NCBI RefSeq assembly: GCF_000716715.1
Contig: NZ_JNYJ01000011.1
Location: 232,361-296,360, forward strand
Reading direction: 5' to 3'
DNA from: Dactylosporangium aurantiacum
GTDB lineage: Bacteria; Actinomycetota; Actinomycetes; Mycobacteriales; Micromonosporaceae
DNA: 64,000 nt
Part shown: piece after piece, positions 1-9,800 of the stretch
Numbering within the stretch: the stretch's first letter is position 1
Layout of the letters: each line of letters opens with the position of its first letter
The notes under the pieces: model-generated
What the model saw: only the letters and a program-made list of their open reading frames with translations
Databases searched by the model: none
What the model was told of the DNA's origin: nothing
Program-made: the position numbers and the translations under genes

Positions 1-520
1 GCTCCGTCATGTTCCAGGCGGTGCCGAGCATGTGCAGCAGCCGCCGCATCCGGCACGGCCGGATCAGCGCCAGGTGGAAGCGGCGGCTCTCCCGGTGGTG
101 CGCCCGCGGGTCGCCGGCCGCCACCGCGTCCTCCAGCGCCGCGTGCGCGGCCCGCGCCTGCTCGTCGTCCTCGGCCGTCGCGTGTCGCACCGCGACCCGC
201 ATCGCGGCGGTCTCCAGGGCCTCCCGGACCAGGTAGATCTCGCCGAACTCCTGCGCGGTCATCCGCGCCACCTGGTACCCCAGGTGCGGCCGGTGGTCGA
301 CGAGCCCCTCACCGATGAGCGTCATGAGCGCCTCCCGGACCGGGATCCGGCTCACCCCGAACGCGGCGGCGACCCCGTCGACGGGGATCGGCGAGCCGGG
401 CGGCACCTCCCCGTCCAGGATGCAGGCGCGCAGCTCGTCCAGGATCACCCCCTGCGAGCTGCCCAGCGGCTTGCCGGCCAGGCGCGAGATCAGCACCGAC
501 CGGCGGCGTGGTCCGGCCAT
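1..520 (-). CDS. GntR-family transcriptional regulator with FCD domain (3' end beyond window)
   Basis: Reading leftward from an ATG at 520, preceded by a strong Shine-Dalgarno GGAGGTGG, the frame is open to the window edge. The first ~80 residues form a GntR winged helix ([20 protein letters not shown], then [16 protein letters not shown]). From ~residue 95 the all-helical FCD ligand domain starts ([20 protein letters not shown], later [13 protein letters not shown]). Family members of ~220 residues bind a small acid or amino-acid-like effector and usually repress their neighbours. It diverges from the TrpB2-like gene, and a palindrome lies between them, so that gene is the natural target (inference). 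About 173 residues are visible; the C-terminus is missing. Confidence 0.9.
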   Translation of the reverse strand, partial: MAGPRRRSVLISRLAGKPLGSSQGVILDELRACILDGEVPPGSPIPVDGVAAAFGVSRIPVREALMTLIGEGLVDHRPHLGYQVARMTAQEFGEIYLVREALETAAMRVAVRHATAEDDEQARAAHAALEDAVAAGDPRAHHRESRRFHLALIRPCRMRRLLHMLGTAWNMTE

Positions 521-542
521 CCGCCACCTCCGTGCGGCTCAC

Positions 543-562
543 GGTAACCCCGCCGGGTTATC
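543..562. promoter_or_regulatory. Candidate GntR operator in the divergent intergenic region
   Basis: GGTAACCC-CGCC-GGGTTATC is an inverted repeat matching at 7 of 8 arm positions. It sits 23 nt upstream of the GntR start and ~95 nt before the TrpB2 start, where an autoregulatory site that also controls the divergent gene would be expected. The assignment to this regulator is inference. Confidence 0.45.
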
Positions 563-643
563 GGCACGTTTCGAAGCCCTCCGCGGCCGCACCGGCGGAG
601 TGACGGGGCGGGCAAAGTGGCGCAGGGACGCGGCGGCGCGTTC

Positions 644-649
644 TAGCTT
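644..649 (+). promoter_or_regulatory. Putative -10 box of a leaderless promoter (TAGCTT)
   Basis: TAGCTT lies 7 nt before the ATG at 657 and no convincing Shine-Dalgarno is present. The same TANNNT-to-start spacing recurs at several other genes in the window, which suggests a leaderless transcript. Confidence 0.4.
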
Positions 650-656
650 CGAGGGC

Positions 657-2018
657 ATGACCGCCACGAAGATCATGCTGGACGAGGACGAGCTGCCCCG
701 CCGCTGGTACAACGTCATGGCCGACCTGCCCGCGCCGCCGCCGCCGGTGCTGCATCCGGGGACCCTGGAGCCGGTGGGACCGCAGGACCTGGCGCCGCTG
801 TTCCCGGCGGCGCTGATCGAGCAGGAGGTCACGCGGGAGCGGTACGTCGACATCCCCGACGAGGTGCTCGAGGTGTACCGGCTGTGGCGGCCGTCGCCGC
901 TGTACCGGGCGCACCGCCTCGAGAAGGCGCTCGGCACGCCGGCGAAGATCTTCTACAAGTACGAGGGCGTGTCGCCGGCGGGGTCGCACAAGCCGAACAC
1001 GGCGGTGCCGCAGGCGTACTACAACGCGGCCGCCGGGATCCGCCGGCTCACCACCGAGACGGGGGCCGGGCAGTGGGGCACGGCGCTGGCGTTCGCCGGG
1101 GCGCAGTTCGGGCTGGACGTGGAGATCTGGCAGGTACGCGCCTCCTATGACCAGAAGCCGTACCGCAAGATGATGATCGAGACGTTCGGCGGCACCATCC
1201 ACCCGTCGCCGTCGGACCGCACGGAGGCGGGCCGGCGGGTGCTGGCGGCCGACCCGGGCAGCCCGGGGTCGCTCGGGATCGCGATCAGTGAGGCCGTCGA
1301 GGTCGCCGCGGGGCGGGCGGACACGAACTACGCGCTGGGCAGCGTCCTCAACCACGTGCTGCTGCACCAGACGGTCATCGGGGAGGAGGCGCTGCTGCAG
1401 CTGGCGAAGGCCGGTGTCGCGCCGGACCTGATCGTCGGGTGCACCGGCGGCGGCTCGAACTTCGCCGGGCTGGCGTTCCCGTTCCTGCGCGAGAAGCTGC
1501 AAGGGCGGATGGCGCCGGTGATCCGGGCGGTCGAGCCGGCCGCGTGCCCGTCGCTGACCAAGGGTGTGTACGCGTACGACTTCGGCGACACCGCCGGCAT
1601 GACGCCGCTGATGAAGATGCACACGCTGGGTCACGACTTCATCCCGGACCCGATCCACGCCGGCGGGCTGCGGTACCACGGGATGGCGCCGCTGGTGTCG
1701 CACGTGTACGAGCTCGGCCTGATCGAGGCGGTCGCCAAGACGCAGCAGGAGTGCTTCGAGGCCGGGGTGCGCTTCGCCCGCACGGAGGGCATCATCCCCG
1801 CACCGGAGCCGACGCACGCCCTCGCCGCCTGCGTCGAGGAGGCGCTGCGCTGCAAGGAGACGGGTGAGCCGAAGGTGATCCTGACCGCGCTGTGCGGCCA
1901 CGGCCACCTCGACCTTCCGGCGTACGGGCGGTTCCTGGCCGGCCAGATGCAGGACCGGGAGCTCTCCGCCGAGGCCGTCGCCGCGGCCACCGCCGCCCTG
2001 CCGAGGGTCCCCGCCTGA
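657..2018 (+). CDS. trpB2: TrpB2-like PLP-dependent tryptophan synthase beta-type enzyme
   Basis: A 453-residue protein of the TrpB2 branch of fold-type II PLP enzymes, which condense indole with serine or act on related substrates. The PLP lysine is in AGSHKPNTA (K112). The phosphate-binding glycine loop [10 protein letters not shown] lies near residue 262. The N-terminal extension before [12 protein letters not shown] and the length of ~450 fit TrpB2 rather than the ~400-residue TrpB1. There is no trpA or other trp gene nearby, and the gene diverges from a GntR regulator, so a catabolic, salvage or secondary-metabolic role is as plausible as primary tryptophan synthesis. The frame is open upstream, but 657 is the start where family homology begins. 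Confidence 0.9.
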   Translation: MTATKIMLDEDELPRRWYNVMADLPAPPPPVLHPGTLEPVGPQDLAPLFPAALIEQEVTRERYVDIPDEVLEVYRLWRPSPLYRAHRLEKALGTPAKIFYKYEGVSPAGSHKPNTAVPQAYYNAAAGIRRLTTETGAGQWGTALAFAGAQFGLDVEIWQVRASYDQKPYRKMMIETFGGTIHPSPSDRTEAGRRVLAADPGSPGSLGIAISEAVEVAAGRADTNYALGSVLNHVLLHQTVIGEEALLQLAKAGVAPDLIVGCTGGGSNFAGLAFPFLREKLQGRMAPVIRAVEPAACPSLTKGVYAYDFGDTAGMTPLMKMHTLGHDFIPDPIHAGGLRYHGMAPLVSHVYELGLIEAVAKTQQECFEAGVRFARTEGIIPAPEPTHALAACVEEALRCKETGEPKVILTALCGHGHLDLPAYGRFLAGQMQDRELSAEAVAAATAALPRVPA

Positions 2019-2053
2019 CGGGTGGCCCGGCGGGGGGCTGCGACAATGCTGCG

Positions 2054-2794
2054 ATGGTGACGACCCTGACGGTCGACTGCGGGGGCGGCGGGCTCAAGGC
2101 CGCCGTGGTCGACGACACCGACACGCTGTGCTGCGAGCCGGTGCGGGTGCCGACGCCGTACCCGCTGCCGCCGGCGAGGCTCGTCGAGGCGCTGCTCGGC
2201 ATCGCGGCGGGGCTGCCGGCCGCCGACCGGGTCACCGTGGGGCTGCCGGGGATGATCCGGCACGGGGTGGTGGTCGCGACCCCGCACTACGTGAACGAGG
2301 CCGGGCCGCACACGCCGGTCGACCCGGAGCTGTTCGCGCTGTGGAAGGGCTTCGACGCGCGCGCCGAGCTGCAGCGCGCGTTCGCCCGGCCGGTGCTGGT
2401 GCTCAACGACGCCGAGGTGCACGGGGCGGCCCTCGTCGAGGGGCGGGGCCTGGAGCTGGTGCTGACGCTCGGCACCGGCCTGGGCAGCGCCCTGTTCGAC
2501 GAGGGGCGGCTCGCCCCGCACCTGGAGCTGTCCCACGCGCCGTACTCGAAGGGCCGCACGTACGACGGGGTCCTCGGCGAGCTGGAGCGCCAGCGGCTCG
2601 GCGACCGGCGCTGGTCGCGGCGGGTGCAGCGGATCGTCGACGGGCTGCGGCCGGTGTTCCGGTGGGACCGGCTGTACCTGGGCGGCGGCAACGCCGAACG
2701 CCTCGTCGTGGCCATGCCCGACGACGTGCGCCTGGTCGCGAACCAGGCCGGGATCCGGGGCGGCTCCCGGGCCTGGACGCTCATCGGCGTGTAA
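2054..2794 (+). CDS. ROK-family sugar kinase, polyphosphate-glucokinase-like
   Basis: A 246-residue protein with the N-terminal phosphate-binding loop VDCGGGGLKAAVVDD, the central LVLTLGTGLGSALFDEG typical of polyphosphate/ATP glucokinases (PpgK branch of ROK), and a C-terminal YLGGGNAERL. It probably phosphorylates glucose or a related hexose in the cytoplasm. The canonical E-L-G-H element reads ELSHAPYS, and there is no ROK zinc Cys cluster, so substrate specificity is uncertain. It starts 35 nt after the TrpB2 gene and ends 37 nt before the hydrolase-P450 fusion. GACAAT six nt before the ATG could be the -10 of a leaderless promoter. Confidence 0.8.
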   Translation: MVTTLTVDCGGGGLKAAVVDDTDTLCCEPVRVPTPYPLPPARLVEALLGIAAGLPAADRVTVGLPGMIRHGVVVATPHYVNEAGPHTPVDPELFALWKGFDARAELQRAFARPVLVLNDAEVHGAALVEGRGLELVLTLGTGLGSALFDEGRLAPHLELSHAPYSKGRTYDGVLGELERQRLGDRRWSRRVQRIVDGLRPVFRWDRLYLGGGNAERLVVAMPDDVRLVANQAGIRGGSRAWTLIGV

Positions 2795-2831
2795 CACCCG
2801 ATGTGCGGCGATATCACCGTACTGTGATGCA

Positions 2832-4865
2832 GTGACAACGGTATGTGACGACGTACTGGAGACGTCGCGGGGTGCCGTGGCGGCGCTGCGCGCGGTGCCG
2901 CCGCCGGCCGTCGACACCGGCGTCCCCGCCGTGCTGTGCCCGGGCCTCATCGGCTCGAAGGAGGACTACCTGCCGCTGCTGCCCGCCCTGGCCGCCGCCG
3001 GGTACCGGGCGTACGCGTACGACTACCGCGGCCACTACGCGAGCGACGGCGGCGACGACGACCACAGCATCGACCGGCACGCCCGGGACCTGATCGCCGT
3101 GCTGGGCGCCGTCGGCGCCGCGGGGGAGGAGCCGCCGCACGTCGTCGGGCACTCCTACGGCGGGTTCGTGGTGCGCGCCGCCGCCCTCGCCGCCCCGGAC
3201 CGGCTGCGCTCCGCCGCGCTCATCGGCAGCGGACCCGGCATGGACGGCCCGGCGCACCGCAGGATCCTCGGCGGGTTCGACCACACGCTGTCGCTGCGGG
3301 GCAACGCCGTCATGTGGCCCGTCGTGCGGCGGCTCATCCCCGAGCACGACGTCGCCCGGCGCGAGTTCTGGCGCACCCGGCTGCGGCTGATGCGCCCCGC
3401 GTTCGTCCGCGGCGCCCTCGCCGCCCTCGCCGGCGAGACCGACCGCGCCGACGAGCTGCGCGCCACCCGGCTGGCGCTGCTCGTCATGCACGGCCACCGG
3501 GACCGCAAGCTGTGGTCGGCCGGCGAGTTCGCCGGCTACGCCGAGCGGGCCGGCGCGGCCCTGGCCGTCATCGACGGCGCCTCGCACAGCCCCAACCTCG
3601 AGCAGCCCGGCCGCACCGTCGAGGCGCTGCTGGGGTTCTGGGCCGACACCGACCGGCGCCGGGCGCTGCGGACCTTCGTCGACCTGGTCCGGCCGTCGGC
3701 GCACCCCGACCCGTACCCGGCATACGAGCGGCTGCGCCGGGTCGCCCCCGTGCTGAGCGTGCGGCTGCCCGGCAAGACCGAGGCGGTGGTGCTCACCCGG
3801 TACGCCGACTGCGCCCGCCTCCTGCAAGATTCCGCGTTCGTCAGCGCCGGCGAGGCCCCCGAGCTGCTCACCCCCGGCTGGCGCGAGCACCGCCTGGTGC
3901 GCTGCCTGTACCAGTCGTTCGGCTGGCGCGACGGCGACGCGCACCTGCCGCTGCGCACCGCCCTGGCCCGCCGGCTCACCCCGGGCCGCTGCCCGGTCCA
4001 GGCCGCCGACGTCGCCGCCGTCGCCACGCTGGTCCTGGACGGCTTCGCCGAGCGGCTGCGCGGGGGCGCGACGGTGAACCTCGCCGAGGCCGTCGCGGTG
4101 CCGTTCGCGTCCCTGGTCACCGGGCGGCTGCTGGGCATCCCCGACGCCGACGCGCTGCGCGTCGGCGCCGCCGCCCGGGCCGGCAGCGCCGCGTTCGAGC
4201 CGTTCATCACGCCGCGGCAGCGCATCGCGATGGACGCCGCCGGTGAGACGATCATCGACACCCTCGCGGCGCTGGACGGCGACGGGCTCCTCGCGCTGGT
4301 CCGCGCGCACCGGCCCGGCGGCGGCGAGCAGCTGCTCGGTGACCTGGCCCTGCTCTACGGCGCGGCGTACGACTCACCGGCGAGCCTCGTCACGCTCGGC
4401 GCCCGGCTGCTGCTCGACCACCCGGCGCAGGCCGCGCTGCTGCGCGACGACCCGGGCCTGGCCGAGCGGGCCGTCGAGGAGATCCTGCGCTTCGACCCGC
4501 CGGTGCAGATGGCGGTACGGATCGCGACCGCGCCGCGCGAGCTCGGCGGGGTACCCGTCGCGCCCGGCACCGCGGTGCTGGGCATCCTCGGCGCCGCGAA
4601 CCGGGACCCCGCGTATACCGACGACCCCGGGGACTTCCGGATCACCCGCCGCACGGCGCGGCCGGCGCTGTCCTTCGGCGCGGGCCGGCACTACTGCCCG
4701 GGCGCCGCCCTCGCCCGCACGCACGCGCGGGTGCTGCTGCCGATGCTGCTGCGCCGCTTCCCCGGGCTGCGTCCCGCCGGGCCGGCGGTGTACCGCGCGC
4801 CCGGCACCGTGCTGCGCGGCATCGAGGACCTCCCCGTCCGCCTGCACGAGAGCGGGGCCGCCTGA
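2832..4865 (+). CDS. Alpha/beta-hydrolase::cytochrome P450 fusion protein
   Basis: One uninterrupted 677-residue frame from GTG 2832. Residues ~1-275 are an alpha/beta hydrolase: oxyanion segment VLCPGLIG, nucleophile elbow GHSYGG (S108), a late acidic residue in LLVMHGHRDRKLW and the catalytic His in DGASHSPN. Residues ~280-675 are a complete bacterial P450: DPYPAYERLRR at the start, the I-helix GAAYDSPAS, ExxR in EEILRF, and the heme loop FGAGRHYCPGAALAR (C622 as thiolate ligand). In the I helix the usual acid-threonine pair is D-S followed by proline. A hydrolase fused N-terminally to a P450 is unusual; the hydrolase could release or deacylate the substrate that the P450 oxidises (inference). 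The stop overlaps the ATG of the glycosyltransferase, so the two are translationally coupled. Confidence 0.9.
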   Translation: MTTVCDDVLETSRGAVAALRAVPPPAVDTGVPAVLCPGLIGSKEDYLPLLPALAAAGYRAYAYDYRGHYASDGGDDDHSIDRHARDLIAVLGAVGAAGEEPPHVVGHSYGGFVVRAAALAAPDRLRSAALIGSGPGMDGPAHRRILGGFDHTLSLRGNAVMWPVVRRLIPEHDVARREFWRTRLRLMRPAFVRGALAALAGETDRADELRATRLALLVMHGHRDRKLWSAGEFAGYAERAGAALAVIDGASHSPNLEQPGRTVEALLGFWADTDRRRALRTFVDLVRPSAHPDPYPAYERLRRVAPVLSVRLPGKTEAVVLTRYADCARLLQDSAFVSAGEAPELLTPGWREHRLVRCLYQSFGWRDGDAHLPLRTALARRLTPGRCPVQAADVAAVATLVLDGFAERLRGGATVNLAEAVAVPFASLVTGRLLGIPDADALRVGAAARAGSAAFEPFITPRQRIAMDAAGETIIDTLAALDGDGLLALVRAHRPGGGEQLLGDLALLYGAAYDSPASLVTLGARLLLDHPAQAALLRDDPGLAERAVEEILRFDPPVQMAVRIATAPRELGGVPVAPGTAVLGILGAANRDPAYTDDPGDFRITRRTARPALSFGAGRHYCPGAALARTHARVLLPMLLRRFPGLRPAGPAVYRAPGTVLRGIEDLPVRLHESGAA

Positions 4866-6064
4866 TGCGGGTGCTGGTCACGGTCAACCCGGCGCCCGGG
4901 CACCTGTTCGCCCTGGTGCCCCTCGCGTGGGCGATGCACCTGCGCGGCCACGAGGTCGTCGTCGCCGCGCCCCGGTCGATGGGGCAGCAGATCCGCCGGG
5001 CCGGGCTCAGCCACGCCGTCGTCGGCGGCGACGCGTCGTTCTTCGAGCTGTGGCCGGCGGACCTGCGCCTCGGCGGCAACGACACCCTCGACCTGACCGT
5101 GTTCGCCGCGATCGCCGAACGGACCGGCCCCGACGTGGTCGGCCTCGCCCGCGCCTGGCGGCCCGACCTGATCGTCACCGAACCCGTCGAGTACGCCGCG
5201 CCGCTCGCCGCCACGCTGCTGGGCATCCCGTGGGTGCTGCACCACTGGGGGCTGCCGGTCCCCGACGGCGTGCACCGCGCCGCCCTCGCCGCCGTCGCCG
5301 GCCGGCTGGCGCGCCTCGCCGGCACCCTGGGTGTCGCCGGTCCGGCCGCGGCGCCCCTGGCCACGGTCGACACGTGCCCGCCGTCGCTGCGCGCCGCCGG
5401 CGCCGCGGGTGGCCTGCCGATGCGGTACGTGCCGTACAACAGCGGCTGCACGCTGCCGGAGTGGCTGTACGCGCCGCGCCGGCGCCCCCGCGTCTGCGTC
5501 TCCATGGGCACCGTGCCGATCCCGGAGGGCGTCGACGGGCTCACCGCCGCCGTGGAAGGCATGCGCGACCTGGACGTCGAGGTCGTCGTCAGCGGCGCCG
5601 GCGTGCACGGCATCGACGACCTGCCGGCCAACGCCCGCCGCGTCGGCTGGCTGCCGCACCACCTGCTGCTGCCGACCTGCGACCTGTTCGTGCACCACGG
5701 CGGCTCCGGCAGCTCCATGGCGGCCCTCGGCGCCGGCCGCCCGCAGCTGGTCCTGCCGCAGATGTGCGACCAGTTCAGCATCGCCGAGCGGCTCACCGCC
5801 GCCGGGGTGGCGCGCAGCGTCGCGTTCGCCGACCGGTCCCCGGCGGCGGTCCGCGCCGCCGTCCGGGCGCTGCTCGCCGACACCGCCGTCACCCGCCGCG
5901 CCGGCCGGGTCCGCGACGAGATCGCCGCGCTGCCCGCCCCGCCGGACGTCGCCGCCACCCTCGCCGGCCTGGCGGGCGCCGCCGGACCCGCGGGGGCGCC
6001 GGGACTGACGGACCGGGCCCGGCCTGGCATGGTGGACGCATGTGCAGGAACATCCGGGTACTGA
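4865..6064 (+). CDS. Family 1 (UGT-like) glycosyltransferase of the macrolide/aglycone type
   Basis: A 399-residue GT-B glycosyltransferase. The N-terminal acceptor domain opens with MRVLVTVNPAPGHLFALVPL, as in EryCIII/DesVII-type enzymes. The C-terminal donor domain carries VCVSMGTVP, VGWLPHHLLLPTCDLFVHHGGSG and the PQMCDQFSIAERL nucleotide-sugar signature. It would transfer a sugar, often a deoxysugar, from an NDP donor to a small hydrophobic acceptor. Its ATG overlaps the stop of the hydrolase-P450 gene, so oxidation followed by glycosylation of one small molecule is the simplest reading. No NDP-deoxysugar genes are present. The last ~25 nt overlap the next gene. Confidence 0.88.
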   Translation: MRVLVTVNPAPGHLFALVPLAWAMHLRGHEVVVAAPRSMGQQIRRAGLSHAVVGGDASFFELWPADLRLGGNDTLDLTVFAAIAERTGPDVVGLARAWRPDLIVTEPVEYAAPLAATLLGIPWVLHHWGLPVPDGVHRAALAAVAGRLARLAGTLGVAGPAAAPLATVDTCPPSLRAAGAAGGLPMRYVPYNSGCTLPEWLYAPRRRPRVCVSMGTVPIPEGVDGLTAAVEGMRDLDVEVVVSGAGVHGIDDLPANARRVGWLPHHLLLPTCDLFVHHGGSGSSMAALGAGRPQLVLPQMCDQFSIAERLTAAGVARSVAFADRSPAAVRAAVRALLADTAVTRRAGRVRDEIAALPAPPDVAATLAGLAGAAGPAGAPGLTDRARPGMVDACAGTSGY

Positions 6065-6309
6065 ACAACTTCGAGCCGCCGGCGACCGAGGACGAGATCG
6101 AGGCCGCCGCCGTGCAGTACGTGCGCAAGGTCAGCGGCATGACCCGCCCGTCGCAGGCCAACCAGGCCGCCTTCGACGCGGCCGTGGCCGCGGTCGCCGC
6201 CGCCACCCGTGAGCTGCTCGGCACCCTGGTCACCGCGGCGCCGCCGCGGGACCGCGAGGTCGAGGCCGCCAAGGCGAAGGCGCGCGCCGCCGAACGCTAC
6301 GGGCGGTAG
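6040..6309 (+). CDS. DUF2277 family protein
   Basis: An 89-residue protein beginning MCRNIRVLNNFEPPATEDEI, the hallmark of DUF2277, followed by AAAVQYVRKVSG and a Lys/Ala-rich helical tail. The length is normal for the family, whose function is unknown. It starts 25 nt inside the end of the glycosyltransferase gene, so it is probably co-transcribed. DUF2277 genes are widespread housekeeping-like genes, so its place at the end of this operon may carry no functional link. Confidence 0.88.
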   Translation: MCRNIRVLNNFEPPATEDEIEAAAVQYVRKVSGMTRPSQANQAAFDAAVAAVAAATRELLGTLVTAAPPRDREVEAAKAKARAAERYGR

Positions 6310-6342
6310 GAACGCCGCAGCCGTCCGGCGCGTCGGACCGGT

Positions 6343-6744
6343 ATGAGACGTCTCGTCATCGTGGTGCTGCTCGCGCTCGGCGCCGCCGGGCTGGCGCTGG
6401 CCGTCCCGGCTGTCCGGGCAGCCGTGCACGACCTCGCGTGCCCGGCGACGTTCACCGCCTACGCGCGGCAGCCCCTGCCGGACGTGCCCGTGGTGACGGC
6501 GACGCACCTGGCCGTGGTCGGCGACCGGTTCGCGGTCGGCGGCCACCGCGACCCCATGCCCGCCGGCCGGCCGCCGGTCGAGGGCGACGCGTCCCTGGTC
6601 CGGTACGAGCACGCCGAGACCTCGCCGACCGAACAGCGCTGCGGGCGGGTGGTCGCCGGCTACCGGTACCACGTCTACACCGCCACGCGCGCCGGTGCCG
6701 TGGTCATCGACGGACATCTGGTACGTATCAGCGCCCGACCATGA
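6343..6744 (+). CDS. Small secreted or membrane-anchored protein of unknown function
   Basis: 133 residues with an N-terminal Arg pair and a hydrophobic stretch (MRRLVIVVLLALGAAGLALA) that should act as a signal peptide or membrane anchor. The mature part has two cysteines (DLACPATF and EQRCGRVV) that could form a disulfide outside the cell. I do not recognise a family. It lies 33 nt after DUF2277 on the same strand without a clear Shine-Dalgarno; codon bias is like its neighbours. Function unknown. Confidence 0.55.
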   Translation: MRRLVIVVLLALGAAGLALAVPAVRAAVHDLACPATFTAYARQPLPDVPVVTATHLAVVGDRFAVGGHRDPMPAGRPPVEGDASLVRYEHAETSPTEQRCGRVVAGYRYHVYTATRAGAVVIDGHLVRISARP

Positions 6745-6787
6745 TCGGTCGCAAAATTTCATAGCACGGTCAGCATCTTGCGGTGAG

Positions 6788-6813
6788 GGATCGACTAAGT
6801 TACGGTTCGATCC
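6788..6813. promoter_or_regulatory. Inverted repeat upstream of the beta-propeller/discoidin gene
   Basis: GGATCGA (6788-6794) and TCGATCC (6807-6813) are perfect 7-bp arms 12 nt apart, inside a locally AT-richer stretch that also holds TAAGTT. The position, ~35 nt before the ATG at 6847, suits an operator over the promoter of the secreted protein gene. The regulator is unknown. Confidence 0.35.
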
Positions 6814-6846
6814 TTCATCGTTGCCGTTCCCCGCCAGGAGCGTGTC

Positions 6847-9800
6847 ATGCGCCGTGCCCTCATCCGTCTCCTGCCGGCAGCGTTGACGCTGGCCGCAGCC
6901 ACCGTCACAGCCGTCCCCGCACCCGCGAACGCCGGCGCCACCACGATCTCCGTGGACAACCTGCGCACCGGCTGGGACGCCGACGAGCCGGGCCTCGCCC
7001 CGTCGGCCGTCTCCGCCTCCGACTTCGGCCAGCTGTTCTCCACCGCCGTCGACGGGCAGGTGTACGCGCAGCCGATCGTCGCCGCCGGCACCCTCGTCGC
7101 CGTCACCGAGAACAACCACGTGTACGGGATGAACCCCGCCACCGGCGCCGTGACCTGGCACCGCAGCGTCGGCCCGGCCTGGCCGGCGTCCGCGATCGGC
7201 TGCGGCGACCTGGTGCCCAACATCGGCATCACCAGCACCCCCGTCTACGACCCGGCGACCGGCGCGGTGTTCTTCATGGCCAAGGTCAACGACGGGCCCG
7301 ACGCCGACCACCCGCACTTCTACCTGCACTCGATCAACCCGGCGACCGGCGCCGAGCGGGCCGGCTGGCCGGTGACGATCCAGGGCTCGCCGACCAACGA
7401 CCCCGCCACCACGTTCAACGCGAAGACCGCCGCGCAACGCCCCGGGCTGCTGCTGCTCGACGGCGTCGTCTACGCCGGGTTCGCCAGCCACTGCGACTAC
7501 GGCCCCTACGTCGGCTACGTCGCCGGGGTACGGACGACGACGGCGCAGATGACGACGCTGTGGTCGACGGAGGCGGGCCGCAGCAACGGCATGGCCGGCA
7601 TCTGGCAGTCCGGCGGCGGCCTCGTCTCCGACGGCCCCGGCCGGATCATCGTGTCCACCGGCAACGGCGTGTCGCCCGCGCCCGGCCCCGGCACCAGCCC
7701 GCCCGGGACGCTCGCCGAGTCGGTGATCCGGCTGCAGGTCAACGGCGACGGGTCGCTGACCGCGAAGGACTTCTTCAGCCCGTTCAACAACAGCCGCCTC
7801 GACCAGGACGACACCGACTTCGGCTCCGGCGGCCCGATGGCGCTGCCCGCCGGTTTCGGCACCGCCGCGCACCCGCGGCTGCTCGTGCAGACCGGCAAGG
7901 ACGGCCGGGTGTACCTGCTGGACCGCGACAACCTCGGCGGCAACGCGCAGGGCCCGGGCGGCGGCGACGCGTCCGTCGGCCCGCCCGCCGGACCCTACAA
8001 CGGCGTCTGGGGACACCCGGCGTTCTGGGGCGGCGACGGCGGTTACGTGTACCAGGTCGAGAACCAGGGCTTCCTGCGCGCGTTCAAGTACGGCGTCAAC
8101 GGCGCCGGGCTGCCCGTGCTCACCTCCGCCGGCACGAGCGCCGCGACGTTCGGGTACACCTCGGGATCGCCGGTCGTCACGTCCACCGGCACCACGTCGG
8201 GCTCGGCGGTCGTGTGGGCCGTGTACAGCGACGGCTCCAGCGGCGCCAACGGCCAGCTGCGCGCCTACGACGCGCTGCCGGTCAACGGCCGGCTCAACCT
8301 GCGCTACAGCGCCCCGATCGGCGTCGCCACGAAGTTCGTCACGCCCGCCACCGACGGCGGCCGGGTCTTCGTCGGCACCCGCGACGGCCACGTGATCGGC
8401 TTCGGCCGGCCCACCACCGCGGCGCTGACCAGCGGCCCCACCGACTTCGGCAACGTCGCCGTCGGCAGCGGCGCCGACGCGACCGTCACCGTGACCGCGA
8501 CCCGCGCGGTGCGCGTCACGGCGGTCACCACCACCGCGCCGTTCGCCGCGACCCCGCCGGCGCTGCCGGTGAACCTCACCACCGGGCAGACCCTGTCGGT
8601 GCCGGTGCGTTTCACGCCGACCGCGACCGGCGGCGCCACCGGCAGCCTCACCTTCACCACCGACGCCGGCACGGTCCCGTTCGACCTGCACGGCGTCGGC
8701 ACCCGCACCGGGCTCGGCGCCACCCCGGCCGCCCTGTCGTTCGGGACCGTGCCGACCGGGGCGAACAAGACCCTCGGCGTGAGCGTCACCAACACCGGCA
8801 CGACCGCCGTCTCGATCACCGGGTTCACCGCGCCGGCCGCGCCGTTCACCGCCACCGGGTTCCCCGCCGCCGGCACCACCCTCGCCGCGGGCGCGTCGGT
8901 GTCCGTCTCCGTCCGGTACGCCCCTACCGCGGCCGGCGCGGCGAGCAGCGCGTTCATCGTCACCAGCGACGCCGGCTCGGTCACCGTCCCGGTCACCGGC
9001 ACCGCGGTCACCGGCGCGCCGCACCTGACGATCACCCCGAACCCGGTCGCGTTCGGGCAGGTGCCGGTCGGGCAGACCGCGACGCAGACGTTCGACATCG
9101 CCAACACCGGCAACATCACGCTGACCCTGACGAAGGCCGCGCCGCCGGTCGGCGCGTTCAACACCACCACCCCGGTGTCCGAGGGGCAGCAGCTGTCGCC
9201 GGGCGACGTCATCCACCAGACCGTCACGTTCACCCCCACCACGACCGGCAGCCAGTCCGCGGTGTACTCGATCACCGGCGACGACGGGCAGGGCGCGGTC
9301 CTCGTGCAGCTCACCGGCACCGGCGTGACCGGCACCGGCAACCTGGCCGCGGGCCGGCCGGTGACCTCGTCCAGCGCGCAGGGCGGCTACCCCGCGTCCA
9401 ACGCCGTCGACGGCGACGTCAACTCGTACTGGGAGAGCGCCAACAACGCGTTCCCGCAATGGATCCAGGTCGACCTCGGCGCGTCCGTCTCCGTCGGCCG
9501 GGTCACCCTGAAGCTGCCGCCGGCCGCCGCGTGGGCCGCCCGGCGGCAGACCGTCGCGGTCCTCGACGGTGCCACCGGCGCGGTGCTGCGGCCCGCGGCC
9601 GACGTGGCGTTCGACCCGGCGACCGGCAACACCGCCGACATCCCGGTCACCGCCGGCGTGCGGTACCTGCGGCTGCAGTTCACCGGCAACACCGGCTGGC
9701 CCGCCGGGCAGGTGTCGAGCCTGGAGGTGTACGGCACCGGCGGCGGGCCGGCGACCCTCACGCTCAGCCCGGCGTCGCTGGCGTTCGAGGACACCCCGGT

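Noticed and set aside
2054..6309. A full secondary-metabolite gene cluster around the P450 and glycosyltransferase
   Set aside because: No polyketide, peptide, terpene or deoxysugar biosynthesis genes are present; only a few tailoring-type enzymes occur.
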